Shown: positions 1 through 7,704, counted from the stretch's first letter. The stretch is 17,757 bases of DNA from Burkholderiales bacterium UBA4615 (GCA_002386465.1 DGIT01000096.1:1-17757), one strand, 5' to 3'. The notes: generated by a model from the letters alone, not told the origin. Translations and numbers: made by a program.

Positions 1-13
1 CTGGGAGACCCAC

Positions 14-1690
14 ATGACAACACACCGTTACACACGCCGGCTTTCCGGCGGACTTGCCGTCTACGTTGCCCTGATAATTCTGGCGGCTTGCGACACTGCG
101 AATCCACCCGTTGCCGCTCAATCTGCCACGCGAGCCGCAAGCGTGTACTCACCCAAGGTCGCATGCGAGAACCTCGCACGCTCGAACCTCAAGTTCGAAG
201 GCAACACCACGGTCACCGCGGCGACAGCGGTCACGGCGGGATCCATCGTCACCTCGAACAATCAACGCATCAGCAACTTGCCGAACATGTGTCGCGTCGA
301 AGGGGTGAGTCGCCCTACAGGCGATTCGGATATTCGATTCGAGGTCTGGCTTCCGACCGACCACTGGAATGGCCGATTCATGTCTTCGGGCGAGGGCGGT
401 CTTGCAGGTGCGCTCAACTACACGCGCAACGGCCTGGATGGTGGGCTCGATGAAATCGTGCGGCGGGGCTATGCCACAGCGTCCACAGATACCGGCCATC
501 GTGCGAGTGACCCTTACTGGGCCATCGGGCATCCTGAGCGCGTGGTGGATTATGCGCACCGGGCCAAGCACCTGGTCACCGTCGCTGCCAAAGGTCTGAT
601 CGAGGCCTACTATGGCCAGCCCCCTGTGCGCTCGTACTTTAATTCCTGCTCGAATGGTGGGCGCCAGGCCCTTGTTCAAGCCCAGCGCTATCCGCAGGAT
701 TACGACGGATTCGTTATCGGCGCACCATGGAATCTGACCCAGCGTGCCACCGCCGGCTTTTTGTGGACCGCGCGTGCACTCGCGGAGCCGGGGGCGAATA
801 TCCCGCCCACCAAGCTGCCGATGATTCGTCAGGCGGTCCTAGACCATTGCGATGCCCGAGATGGTCTGAAGGACGGGCTGATCGAAGATCCGCGCAAGTG
901 CGGGTTTGACCCCGGCGTGCTCAGCTGCAAGGCCGCCGATGCACCCAACTGCCTGACCGAACCGCAAGTGAAAGCCATGCGCGCCCTCTATCAGGGGCCG
1001 GTCAATCCGCGCACCGGCGAGAAGCTCTACCCGGGCTGGGCTCAGGGCAGTGAGTCTTCATGGGCGCGGATGATGACGCCCAACGTATCGGCCAGTTATC
1101 CGCTCACGCTGGGCGTCGCCTACTACCGCAACATCATCTATGGCGACAGCCAGTGGGATTGGCGCAGCTTCGATTTCGATCGTGGCATGGCCTTGGCCGA
1201 TGAAAAAGCAACTCCACTGCTGAATGCTGCGAGTCCTGATCTGAGCGCCGTGCGCCAACGTGGCGTCAAGATCATCTTCTATCAGGGCTGGGATGATGAA
1301 GTCCTGCAACCCGAAAACACGCCGAATTACTACGAGCAAGTGATGGGTGCGATGGGTGGCCCGGCCGCCACCCGCACATTCGCGCGGTTGTTCATGGTCC
1401 CTGGTATGGCGCACTGCTACCTCGGGCCGGGCGCAAACAGCTTCGGTGGGGTTGGACAACAGCTTCCGCCCTCGCGTGACGCGACGCACGACGTCCAGAA
1501 GGCGCTGGAGCGCTGGGTCGAAGATGGCGTAGCGCCTCAGTCCATGGTGGCAACGCGTTATGCCGACGAACGACCGGCGACGCGCAGAATCGAGATGCAA
1601 CGTCTCTTGTGCCCGTACCCGGCTGTGGCTCGCTACAAGGGTATCGGCAACCAGAACGAAGCATCGAGTTTCAGTTGCGTGACGCCTTGA
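14..1690 (+). CDS. Tannase/feruloyl esterase family lipoprotein
   Basis: Predicted secreted serine esterase of the tannase/feruloyl esterase family, which hydrolyses aromatic carboxylic esters (the family also includes MHETase). The N-terminus has basic residues, a hydrophobic stretch (about 13-25) and a lipobox LAAC with Cys26, so it is probably a lipoprotein anchored outside the inner membrane. The family's CS-D-HC signature is present: Cys212-Ser213 in SCSNGG, Asp428 in GWDD, and His467-Cys468 in GMAHC. Ser213, Asp428 and His467 would form the triad, with Cys212 and Cys468 as the linking disulfide. An Asp-rich loop at about 280-292 (DARDGLKDGLIED) matches the lid-domain calcium site. The 558-residue length is normal. 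The start has GGGAG about six bases upstream. The substrate cannot be read from sequence: gallate, ferulate or another aromatic ester are all possible. The next gene is convergent, so it appears to be the last gene of its transcript. Confidence 0.93.
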   Translation: MTTHRYTRRLSGGLAVYVALIILAACDTANPPVAAQSATRAASVYSPKVACENLARSNLKFEGNTTVTAATAVTAGSIVTSNNQRISNLPNMCRVEGVSRPTGDSDIRFEVWLPTDHWNGRFMSSGEGGLAGALNYTRNGLDGGLDEIVRRGYATASTDTGHRASDPYWAIGHPERVVDYAHRAKHLVTVAAKGLIEAYYGQPPVRSYFNSCSNGGRQALVQAQRYPQDYDGFVIGAPWNLTQRATAGFLWTARALAEPGANIPPTKLPMIRQAVLDHCDARDGLKDGLIEDPRKCGFDPGVLSCKAADAPNCLTEPQVKAMRALYQGPVNPRTGEKLYPGWAQGSESSWARMMTPNVSASYPLTLGVAYYRNIIYGDSQWDWRSFDFDRGMALADEKATPLLNAASPDLSAVRQRGVKIIFYQGWDDEVLQPENTPNYYEQVMGAMGGPAATRTFARLFMVPGMAHCYLGPGANSFGGVGQQLPPSRDATHDVQKALERWVEDGVAPQSMVATRYADERPATRRIEMQRLLCPYPAVARYKGIGNQNEASSFSCVTP

Positions 1691-1763
1691 AGTGACACCT
1701 TGAGCTCAACGGCCCCAAGTGCCTGCCTCAGCAAGTCAGTCAGGCTGCAGGTACTTAGGTCCT

Positions 1764-1784
1764 AAGCCCAGCGAGCCTGGGCTT
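1764..1784 (+). terminator. Hairpin, probable terminator after the esterase gene
   Basis: A perfect 8-bp stem (AAGCCCAG / CTGGGCTT) with a 5-base loop lies about 75 bases after the esterase stop codon. Only a short T stretch follows, so as a rho-independent terminator it is moderate. It lies between two convergent genes and could act on both, but no T-run follows it in the minus direction. A smaller inverted repeat, CTTAGG-T-CCTAAG (1754-1766), overlaps its left arm. The rest of 1691-1847 shows no gene. Confidence 0.55.
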
Positions 1785-1847
1785 TCATGCATCGAAGTTG
1801 GCGTCAGCGTCTCGCGTCAGGAGCTCGCGTGAAGATCTGGCCCGCAT

Positions 1848-2411
1848 TCAGCGCAGGTCGAACGACCAGCCGGCTCCAACGAGCAGGCCATTGAAGCCGA
1901 GCAGGGTTGCAGTGAGCGAGAAATGGCCTCGGCGCCAGCCCAGAGTGGGCAAGATGCCTGGCGCGATACCGTATTTGTTGAACGGAATTTTGTCTTCGTA
2001 GGGTTCTTTGTACCCGTGAATAAGCCCGACGGTGACATTTCCAAAAACATTGCCGCCAGCCACGGGCCACAGGTCCCATTCCTGGCCGAAATTCAGATAT
2101 TGCGAGAACTGACCGAAGGAGTTGTCGAACATTGCGAAGCCGATGATCGAGCGGTCAGCCCTCCAGAAAGTCCAGCGCTTTGTCAGAAACTCCGCAGATA
2201 CGAGATTGTTGTGGGCGGCATGTTCAGGTGAAGGATTGAAGTGGATCACCTTCGGCCCGAATGTGACGCGCAAATGATCACCCGGTGCGAGCCACTCGCT
2301 GCGCGCAAAACCCGCATGGCCGATGAGCGCTAAGCCGATGCACGTTGTCGCTGCACGTGAGCACATTGAGCGGTTCACTTGGTGTAGCCAGGGGATGAGG
2401 GAATCGATCAT
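1848..2411 (-). CDS. Small exported protein, probable outer-membrane beta-barrel
   Basis: 187 residues. A hydrophobic segment at about 24-36 after basic residues looks like a signal peptide. The mature part is rich in Trp, Phe, Tyr and Gly with alternating polar and apolar residues, as in small outer-membrane barrels. Two blocks stand out: residues 96-112 (FDNSFGQFSQYLNFGQEW region) and 130-159 (around HGYKEPYEDKIPFN and GIAPGILPTLGW). From memory these occur in betaproteobacterial proteins often labelled sn-glycerol-3-phosphate transporter; I do not trust that name as a function. The start is uncertain. Met16 (start at 2366) gives a more typical signal peptide, and neither site has a strong Shine-Dalgarno. 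GC is clearly lower than the neighbours (126 of 240 bases in 1981-2220, about 52%), which suggests separate origin or weak codon adaptation. It is divergent from the CitE-like gene and has no operon partner in view. Confidence 0.75.
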   Translation of the reverse strand: MIDSLIPWLHQVNRSMCSRAATTCIGLALIGHAGFARSEWLAPGDHLRVTFGPKVIHFNPSPEHAAHNNLVSAEFLTKRWTFWRADRSIIGFAMFDNSFGQFSQYLNFGQEWDLWPVAGGNVFGNVTVGLIHGYKEPYEDKIPFNKYGIAPGILPTLGWRRGHFSLTATLLGFNGLLVGAGWSFDLR

Positions 2412-2530
2412 GGTTCAGGAAACCCGTTGCGCGCACCGGGCAGAGTGGGTCGGCAGAAAGGCAGGTCTAGCTCGCGTGCTGCATAAGCGATCACAGCCGC
2501 GTCAGAGGCCGGCCTGGGACCGGATCTGGA

Positions 2531-2560
2531 CCGCGTTCAAGCAGAATTGTTCGAACGCGG
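2531..2560. promoter_or_regulatory. Inverted repeat in the divergent intergenic region
   Basis: The 255-base region 2412-2666 separates the divergent barrel-protein and CitE-like genes and contains no convincing gene. Within it CCGCGTTC (2531-2538) and GAACGCGG (2553-2560) form perfect 8-bp arms around a 14-base spacer. The pairing extends by two more GC pairs after one mismatch. It could be a regulator binding site serving both genes, or a leader hairpin. I cannot place a sigma-70 promoter here with confidence in either direction. Confidence 0.35.
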
Positions 2561-2666
2561 GCCGCATCGCAGGTTCATCAGTGTACCCCGCAGGCGTGCG
2601 CACGGCGCCCACGCGGCGCACCGTGTTAACGTCATCCACCTCACAGTCGTTGTGATCTTCCTGGCC

Positions 2667-3680
2667 ATGTCTGTACCTCCTTCGCCTGCTGCCGAGCCAT
2701 TAATTCACCCTCGCGATGCGCTGCACGAACCGGGCCGACAGATGCCGGTTATTGCGCCGTGCGATCACATCGCTGGCAACGAAAAAATGATGCTCAAGGC
2801 AATCGCCCTGCAGCGTGAACTGAACGGGGCGTTCGATTTGACCTGCGACTGCGAAGATGGTGCCGCCGTGGGCGAAGAGCGCCAGCATGCGTACATGGTG
2901 GCGCGCCTGCTCAATGCCACCACGGATCCGGCCGGACGCATCGGTGTGCGCATTCATGACGTCACGCATGCGCACTGGCGCGAGGATGTGGTGGTGCTGC
3001 TCGCGCAAGCGGCGCCGCATATTGCTTACCTGACCCTGCCTAAGCCCGAAGGGGTGGGTGATGTGGCGCGCATGATTGATTGGATCGCGCAGCAGGCGCA
3101 GCGTGCCGGGCGAACGACGCCGCTTCCGGTCCAGGTCTTGATTGAGACCCATGGCGCGCTGGCCCAGGCGGCCGAAATTGCTGCCTTGCCCGAGGTCGAA
3201 GCACTGATCTTCGGGCTGATGGATTTTGTCAGTGCGCACCATGGAGCGCTGGGGTTTGATGCAATGCGTTCTCCGCTGCAGTTCGAGCATCCGCTGCTGG
3301 TGCGCGCCAAGACGGCCATCTCTGCTGCGGCCTTGGCCCATGCAGTGGTTCCGGTGCACAGCGTGTCGCTGGCTTTGCGCGACCCGCAGGCTGTTGGCGT
3401 CGATGCGCGCCGCGCCCGCGAGCAGTTCGGTTTTTTGCGCAAGTGGAGTATCCACCCCTCGCAAATCCTGCCGATCATTGAAGCGATGCGTCCGGCCCAT
3501 GATGAAGTTGAGCGCGCAGGAAGCATTCTGCTGGCCGCGCAAGCGGCGCGCTGGGGCCCGATCCGCCATGATGATGAACTCCAGGATCGTGCCTCCTACC
3601 GTTATTGCTGGACGATCGTGCAACGTGCGCATGCGGCGGGCATGCCACTGTCTGCTGAAGTGGGCCGCGCGTTTTTCTGA
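2667..3680 (+). CDS. HpcH/HpaI aldolase / citrate lyase beta-like protein
   Basis: TIM-barrel lyase of the CitE-like branch of the HpcH/HpaI family, which makes or breaks C-C bonds of acyl-CoA or keto acids with Mg2+. From the start used here it has 337 residues. CDCEDGA (60-66) is the family's acidic motif. Arg95 in GVRIHD and LPKPEG (123-128) line the expected site. Glu160 in LIETHGAL and Asp186 in FGLMDF fit the metal ligands. The reading frame stays open 40 codons upstream, but that part is Arg/His-rich and unlike the family. Met at 2667 puts the usual IHPRDAL-type N-terminus in place. No good Shine-Dalgarno precedes it, so the start is inferred from homology. The natural substrate is unknown. 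It is followed on the same strand by a repeat array and acetoacetyl-CoA synthetase, so shared transcription and related CoA metabolism are plausible but unproven. Confidence 0.87.
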   Translation: MSVPPSPAAEPLIHPRDALHEPGRQMPVIAPCDHIAGNEKMMLKAIALQRELNGAFDLTCDCEDGAAVGEERQHAYMVARLLNATTDPAGRIGVRIHDVTHAHWREDVVVLLAQAAPHIAYLTLPKPEGVGDVARMIDWIAQQAQRAGRTTPLPVQVLIETHGALAQAAEIAALPEVEALIFGLMDFVSAHHGALGFDAMRSPLQFEHPLLVRAKTAISAAALAHAVVPVHSVSLALRDPQAVGVDARRAREQFGFLRKWSIHPSQILPIIEAMRPAHDEVERAGSILLAAQAARWGPIRHDDELQDRASYRYCWTIVQRAHAAGMPLSAEVGRAFF

Positions 3681-3710
3681 ACGCCGTCCCGCCGCCTCAC
3701 AACACCCGAC

Positions 3711-3829
3711 CTTCGACCCTCGACCCTCGACCCTCGACCCTCGACCTTCGACCTTCGACCCTCGACCTTCGATCTTCGACCCTCGACCTTCGACCCTCGA
3801 CCCTCGACCCTCGACCCTCGACCCTCGAC
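3711..3829. repeat. 17-copy heptanucleotide tandem repeat
   Basis: Seventeen uninterrupted 7-bp units fill 119 bases: eleven CCTCGAC, five CTTCGAC and one CTTCGAT (unit 9). A degenerate unit (ACCCGAC, 3704-3710) precedes them and CGATCCG follows. Variation is almost confined to the second base (C or T), so units have stayed in register. Because 7 is not a multiple of 3, every frame translates to a permuted heptapeptide (RVEGRGS-type on the minus strand) and stays open there, which produces false ORFs. The array occupies most of the 170-base gap between the CitE-like gene and acetoacetyl-CoA synthetase and ends 21 bases before the latter's ATG. It resembles the heptameric short tandem repeats described in filamentous cyanobacteria. 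Copy number is likely to vary between strains. Confidence 0.97.
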
Positions 3830-3850
3830 CGATCCGTCCTGACCGACACC

Positions 3851-5917
3851 ATGACTGCATCCGAACTCAGCCCCATCATTCCGAGCGCCGATACGCCGCT
3901 GTGGCGCCCTTCGGCCGAGCGCATCGAGCGCGCACACCTTACCCACTACATGCGCTGGCTGCGCACTGAACACGGGCTGGACTTCCCCGATTACGAATCC
4001 TTGTGGCAGTGGTCGGTGACCGAGATCGAGGCCTTCTGGGCCAGCATCTGGACCTATGGCGGCTTGCGTGCGGTCACGCCGTATCACACCGTTCTGGCTG
4101 AGCGTCGCATGCCTGGGGCACGCTGGTTCGAAGGGGCCACGCTGAACTACGCCGACCAGATGTTGTGCCATGCGAGCAAGCCCGGCTGGTCAGACCGCCC
4201 CGCCATCATCTTTCGTTCCGAACGCACCGCGCGCCGCGAAATGTCATGGGGTCAGCTCGCAGCCCAGTCGGGTGCGTTGGCGGCCACACTGGCCCGGCTG
4301 GGTGTGCAGCAGGGTGATCGTGTCGTGTCGTACATGCCGAACATCCCCGAGACCATGGTCGCGTTGCTGGCGGTGACAGGCAGTGGTGCGGTGTGGTCGA
4401 GCTGCGCGCCCGACATGGGGTCAGCCGGTGTGCTGGATCGGTTCATTCAGATCGAGCCCACCGTACTGATTGCCGTGGACGGGTATCGCTATGGAGGCAA
4501 GGATTTCGACCGCCAGGATGTGGTACGCGAACTGGTCGCCAAGCTGCCTTCTCTCAAGGCGGTCGTATTCGTGCCGTATCTGAACGACGCGGCATCGCTC
4601 GGCGAGTCCGTCGTCTTGCCCGCTCAGGCAGATCAACCTGCCCGCCATGTGCCTGTGGTGCTGTGGACTGCTGCACTGGCGCAGCCCGCAGCGTTCAAGC
4701 CACGCCCGGTACCTTTCGATCATCCCTTATGGATCGTCTATTCCTCGGGCACCACCGGCATGCCCAAACCGATCGTGCATGGCCACGGCGGGACGGTGAT
4801 TGAATACCTGAAGGCCATGCGCCTTCACTGCAACCTAGGCGAGGATGACCGGTTCTTCTGGTTCACGTCCACGACCTGGATCATGTGGAACATGACGGTG
4901 TCGGCGCTGATACCAGGCAGCACCGTGTTGCTTTTCGATGGCAACCCAGGCTATCCCGACCTGGACACGCTGTGGCAATTCGTCGCGCAGGAGCGTGCAA
5001 CGTTCTTTGGTTTGTCGCCTGCTTTCGTGCAGCTCAACATCAAGAACGGCATGCGTCCGTCGGAGCGCTTTGATCTGTCGGCGCTGCGCACGGTGGGTGC
5101 TACGGGCTCGCCACTCACTGAAGATGCCTATCGGTGGATTTACGCTCAGGTGCATCCGGACATTCTGCTGGCATCGATTTCGGGTGGCACCGATCCCAAC
5201 ACCGCGTTTCTGGGCACCTGTCCGATTGCGCCGATTTACGCGGGCGAAATGCAGGCACGCGGGCTCGGTTGCGCGGTGTACGCCTATGACGATGCCGGCG
5301 CGCCGGTGTTTGGCGAAGTGGGCGAACTGGTGTGCGCGCAGCCGCTGCCATCCATGCCCCTGTATTTCTGGGGCGATACCGGGGGGCATCGTTACTTCGA
5401 GAGCTACTTCGACATGTACCCGGGCGTATGGCGCCACGGTGATTGGCTCAAACTCATCCGCCGCCCCGAAACGGTCACTGGCGTGATCTACGGGCGCTCC
5501 GACTCCACCATCAACCGCCACGGCATCCGCATGGGGACGAGCGAGTTGTATCGCGTGGTTGAGGGCTTTGATGAGGTGGCCGATTCGCTGGTGATTGACC
5601 TGGAGTACCTGGGCAAGGATTCGTACATGGCATTGTTCGTAGTGCTGCGCGAAGGCATCACACTGGATGTCACGCTGCAACAGCGGCTGATGGATGCGAT
5701 CCGCACGCAGCTCTCGGCGCGCCATGTACCTAACGGAGTCTTTGCCATTGCCGAGGTGCCGCGCACTATTTCTGGCAAGAAGCTCGAGGTGCCGGTGAAG
5801 AAAATCCTTCTTGGGCAGCCGCCCGAAAAGGCCTGTAATCGCTCGGCGATGGCCAACCCCGGTTCAATCGACTGGTTCATCGATTTCGCAGCGAAGCGTG
5901 CGGCGGTGCAGGGCTGA
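3851..5917 (+). CDS. aacS: Acetoacetyl-CoA synthetase
   Basis: ATP-dependent acetoacetate-CoA ligase of the ANL adenylate-forming superfamily. It activates acetoacetate for entry into acetyl-CoA or polyhydroxyalkanoate/ketone-body metabolism in the cytoplasm. The 688 residues are near the family's usual 650-680. The ACS-type N-terminal region is followed by the P-loop YSSGTTGMPKP (297-307), the HGDW motif with Asp531, the hinge/A8 region GRSDSTINRHGIRMG (548-562), and the C-terminal PRTISGKK with Lys643 as the expected catalytic lysine. Acetyl-CoA synthetase is less likely: the SGGTDPNTAF segment (444-453) and the ACS-like N-terminus fit the acetoacetyl branch. No Shine-Dalgarno is visible before the ATG, which lies 21 bases after the heptamer array. 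The stop TGA shares its last A with the next gene's ATG (TGATG), implying coupling to the HD-GYP protein. Confidence 0.93.
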   Translation: MTASELSPIIPSADTPLWRPSAERIERAHLTHYMRWLRTEHGLDFPDYESLWQWSVTEIEAFWASIWTYGGLRAVTPYHTVLAERRMPGARWFEGATLNYADQMLCHASKPGWSDRPAIIFRSERTARREMSWGQLAAQSGALAATLARLGVQQGDRVVSYMPNIPETMVALLAVTGSGAVWSSCAPDMGSAGVLDRFIQIEPTVLIAVDGYRYGGKDFDRQDVVRELVAKLPSLKAVVFVPYLNDAASLGESVVLPAQADQPARHVPVVLWTAALAQPAAFKPRPVPFDHPLWIVYSSGTTGMPKPIVHGHGGTVIEYLKAMRLHCNLGEDDRFFWFTSTTWIMWNMTVSALIPGSTVLLFDGNPGYPDLDTLWQFVAQERATFFGLSPAFVQLNIKNGMRPSERFDLSALRTVGATGSPLTEDAYRWIYAQVHPDILLASISGGTDPNTAFLGTCPIAPIYAGEMQARGLGCAVYAYDDAGAPVFGEVGELVCAQPLPSMPLYFWGDTGGHRYFESYFDMYPGVWRHGDWLKLIRRPETVTGVIYGRSDSTINRHGIRMGTSELYRVVEGFDEVADSLVIDLEYLGKDSYMALFVVLREGITLDVTLQQRLMDAIRTQLSARHVPNGVFAIAEVPRTISGKKLEVPVKKILLGQPPEKACNRSAMANPGSIDWFIDFAAKRAAVQG

Positions 5918-7356
5918 TGAGCCAGGGTCCGGTGCGCATCGATATCCGGCAAATCCGCCCGGGCTTGTACATCTCGCTGGGCGAGCGCTGGATCGATCAC
6001 GACTTTCTCTTCAATTCGTTTCGCGTCTCCACGCCTGCACAGATCGCCAGGATCCGTGCGATGGGGATCACGCATATCGACTACTGGCCGTCACGATCGA
6101 CCGAGCAACCCCTGGACCTGCCGGCCGACGACGCGGCGCCTGCGCCCCCGACTGCTGCCACACCGCTCGACCCTCACCCTGCCAAGGCACCGCCAGACCT
6201 CTCGACGGACGGTGCCCAAAGCGCATCAAGCCCTGACCCTGCGAGGGTCTCCGATGAACCGGGACGCACACCGCAAGTGTCACCGGGGCCTGCACGTGCT
6301 GCAGCCAGCCGCCTCTCGACTGAACCGGTGCCATCCACTGCGCAAGACGACGAACGCGAGCGCGCGGCGCGCGCCGTGAGGGTGGCCGCCCGACGTGTGG
6401 AGTTGGCCCGATGCGAACGCAACTACCGACGCTCGGTCGATGCGGTGCGTCAGCTCATGGGCGAACTGTTCACAGCCCCGCGTGAAGCCAATCAGCGTGC
6501 TGAAACACTCGTGGGTGACATCGTGACCGACCTGCTGAGCAGCCCGCATGCGGTGGTCAACCTGATGAATGATGCAGTACCTGATGCGGCGTCACGCCAT
6601 CATGTGCTCAATGTGACGATTCTGTCCCTGCTGCTCGGGCGCGTGCTCGATCTGGACGAAGCCGCTTTGGGGCGATTGGGCCTTGGCGCGCTGCTGCATG
6701 ATCTGGGCAAAGCGATGTTGCCGCAACGGCTGCAACGGCTTGACCCCGAGCAGCGCACACGCCATGAAGAGTCCGCCTACCGGCTGCATGTGGACCATGG
6801 GGTCGATCTGTGTCGCAATCTGGGGATCACCGATACCGAGGTGCTGGCGATCGTGCACCGTCATCATGAGCGCATGGATGGCAACGGTTTTCCGGATGGG
6901 CTGTCGGGCGACGCGATCGGTTTGTCTACGCGCATCGTGGCGATCGCGAACCGTTTCGACAATCTGTGCCATCCCTTCGATACTGCCCGCGCATTGACCC
7001 CGGCCGAAGCCCTGGCGGCGATGTACCGCCGAGAGGTGCAGGCCTTCGACAGCGGCCTGTTGCAGCGGTTTATCCGCGCCCTGGGCGTCTGGCCCCCGGG
7101 CACGCTGGTGCAGCTGTCCAACGGCGCGGTGGGGTTGGTCACGGCGGTGCTGCCCGAGGACACGCTGCGCCCCACTGTGATGGTGGGTGACCCTTCAGTG
7201 CCGCGTGCCGAGGCCCTGATGGTGGACTTGCGCGAGGCGCCCGATGTACGCATCGAGCGCGCGTTGCGCCCAGCCGATCTGGAGCCTGAGGTGCTGGCCT
7301 ATTTGTCGCCGCGCTCAAGTCACCCGTGGTTCGTGGGGCGCGACGAAGGCCGATAA
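5917..7356 (+). CDS. HD-GYP domain protein with DUF3391-like N-terminus
   Basis: Probable cyclic-di-GMP phosphodiesterase. Residues 7-60 match the DUF3391-type region found ahead of many HD-GYP domains. A Pro/Ala-rich linker (about 62-140) and a charged helix (about 143-175) follow. The HD-GYP domain covers about 180-375: HHVLNV (228-233), HDLGK with His261-Asp262 and Lys265, and HHERMDGNGFPDGL (316-329). The GYP signature reads GFP here, a Tyr-to-Phe change in the segment that contacts substrate or partners; the metal-binding residues look intact. The C-terminal 80-100 residues (LVQLSNGAVGLV onward) match the small beta domain often appended to this group. It begins inside the aacS stop codon (TGATG), so translation probably depends on ribosomes finishing aacS. 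It overlaps the convergent small gene by 37 bases. No terminator is visible after it. Confidence 0.9.
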   Translation: MSQGPVRIDIRQIRPGLYISLGERWIDHDFLFNSFRVSTPAQIARIRAMGITHIDYWPSRSTEQPLDLPADDAAPAPPTAATPLDPHPAKAPPDLSTDGAQSASSPDPARVSDEPGRTPQVSPGPARAAASRLSTEPVPSTAQDDERERAARAVRVAARRVELARCERNYRRSVDAVRQLMGELFTAPREANQRAETLVGDIVTDLLSSPHAVVNLMNDAVPDAASRHHVLNVTILSLLLGRVLDLDEAALGRLGLGALLHDLGKAMLPQRLQRLDPEQRTRHEESAYRLHVDHGVDLCRNLGITDTEVLAIVHRHHERMDGNGFPDGLSGDAIGLSTRIVAIANRFDNLCHPFDTARALTPAEALAAMYRREVQAFDSGLLQRFIRALGVWPPGTLVQLSNGAVGLVTAVLPEDTLRPTVMVGDPSVPRAEALMVDLREAPDVRIERALRPADLEPEVLAYLSPRSSHPWFVGRDEGR

Positions 7357-7697
7357 ACCGTCAACGCCAGCGCGCACAGAGCGGGTGCACGCGCCGCGCA
7401 CGAGCTGATCTGATTTCTCGTCAGCACGCCAGCGCCGTAGCTCTGGCCGCCGCGAGGCGCCATCTTTGATGCGGGCTGCGAGCCGGTTGCACGGCACCAG
7501 GTGCTGTGTGTGCGAGGTTTGCCCCGGACTGCGGGACTGGCTGCCGGCTTGACCGATATGCGGTCAATGGCTGCGTGATTGATCACCGGTGTGGGCGGCT
7601 CACTGGCCGTCTGCCCCGTTGCCTGCGTGCTGAGCGTTGCGGCGATCAGCACTGGCATGGCAAACAGTGCGAAATTCGACAGTCGCGCCCGCTTCAC
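7320..7697 (-). CDS. Small exported protein of unknown function, possibly frameshifted
   Basis: I do not recognise a function. The frame is open further upstream, but GTG at 7697 is the supported start: AAGGAG lies 7 bases before it, and translation from there begins with a classic signal peptide (VKRAR, then a hydrophobic stretch of about 15 residues, probable cleavage near STQA-TGQ). The 125-residue product has no transmembrane segment after the signal. The second half (about 55 onward) is rich in Arg, Ser, Ala and Cys and looks of low quality. Around 7471-7480 the coding may shift frame: WCRATGS in this frame and RIKDGASRRPELRRW in the next would join into a motif resembling small exported proteins of the C-x-TGSR type, known to me mainly from other proteobacteria. 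The 3' end overlaps the HD-GYP gene by 37 bases in convergent orientation, also consistent with a displaced stop codon. Confidence 0.5.
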   Translation of the reverse strand: MKRARLSNFALFAMPVLIAATLSTQATGQTASEPPTPVINHAAIDRISVKPAASPAVRGKPRTHSTWCRATGSQPASKMAPRGGQSYGAGVLTRNQISSCAARAPALCALALTVYRPSSRPTNHG

Positions 7698-7704
7698 TTG
7701 GTCA

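Noticed and set aside
2547..2666. N-terminal extension of the CitE-like protein by 40 codons
   Set aside because: Arg/His-rich and unlike the family; it includes the right arm of the intergenic inverted repeat.
3711..3829. Heptamer array as a CRISPR array
   Set aside because: Units are contiguous with no spacers and far shorter than CRISPR repeats.
2700..3860. Minus-strand 386-codon open frame opposite the CitE-like gene and through the heptamer array
   Set aside because: The RVEGRGS-type repeats come from the array, which is open in every minus frame; the rest is a shadow of the lyase gene.
4835..5725. Minus-strand 296-codon open frame opposite aacS
   Set aside because: Shadow of the acetoacetyl-CoA synthetase gene; no family resemblance or start signal.
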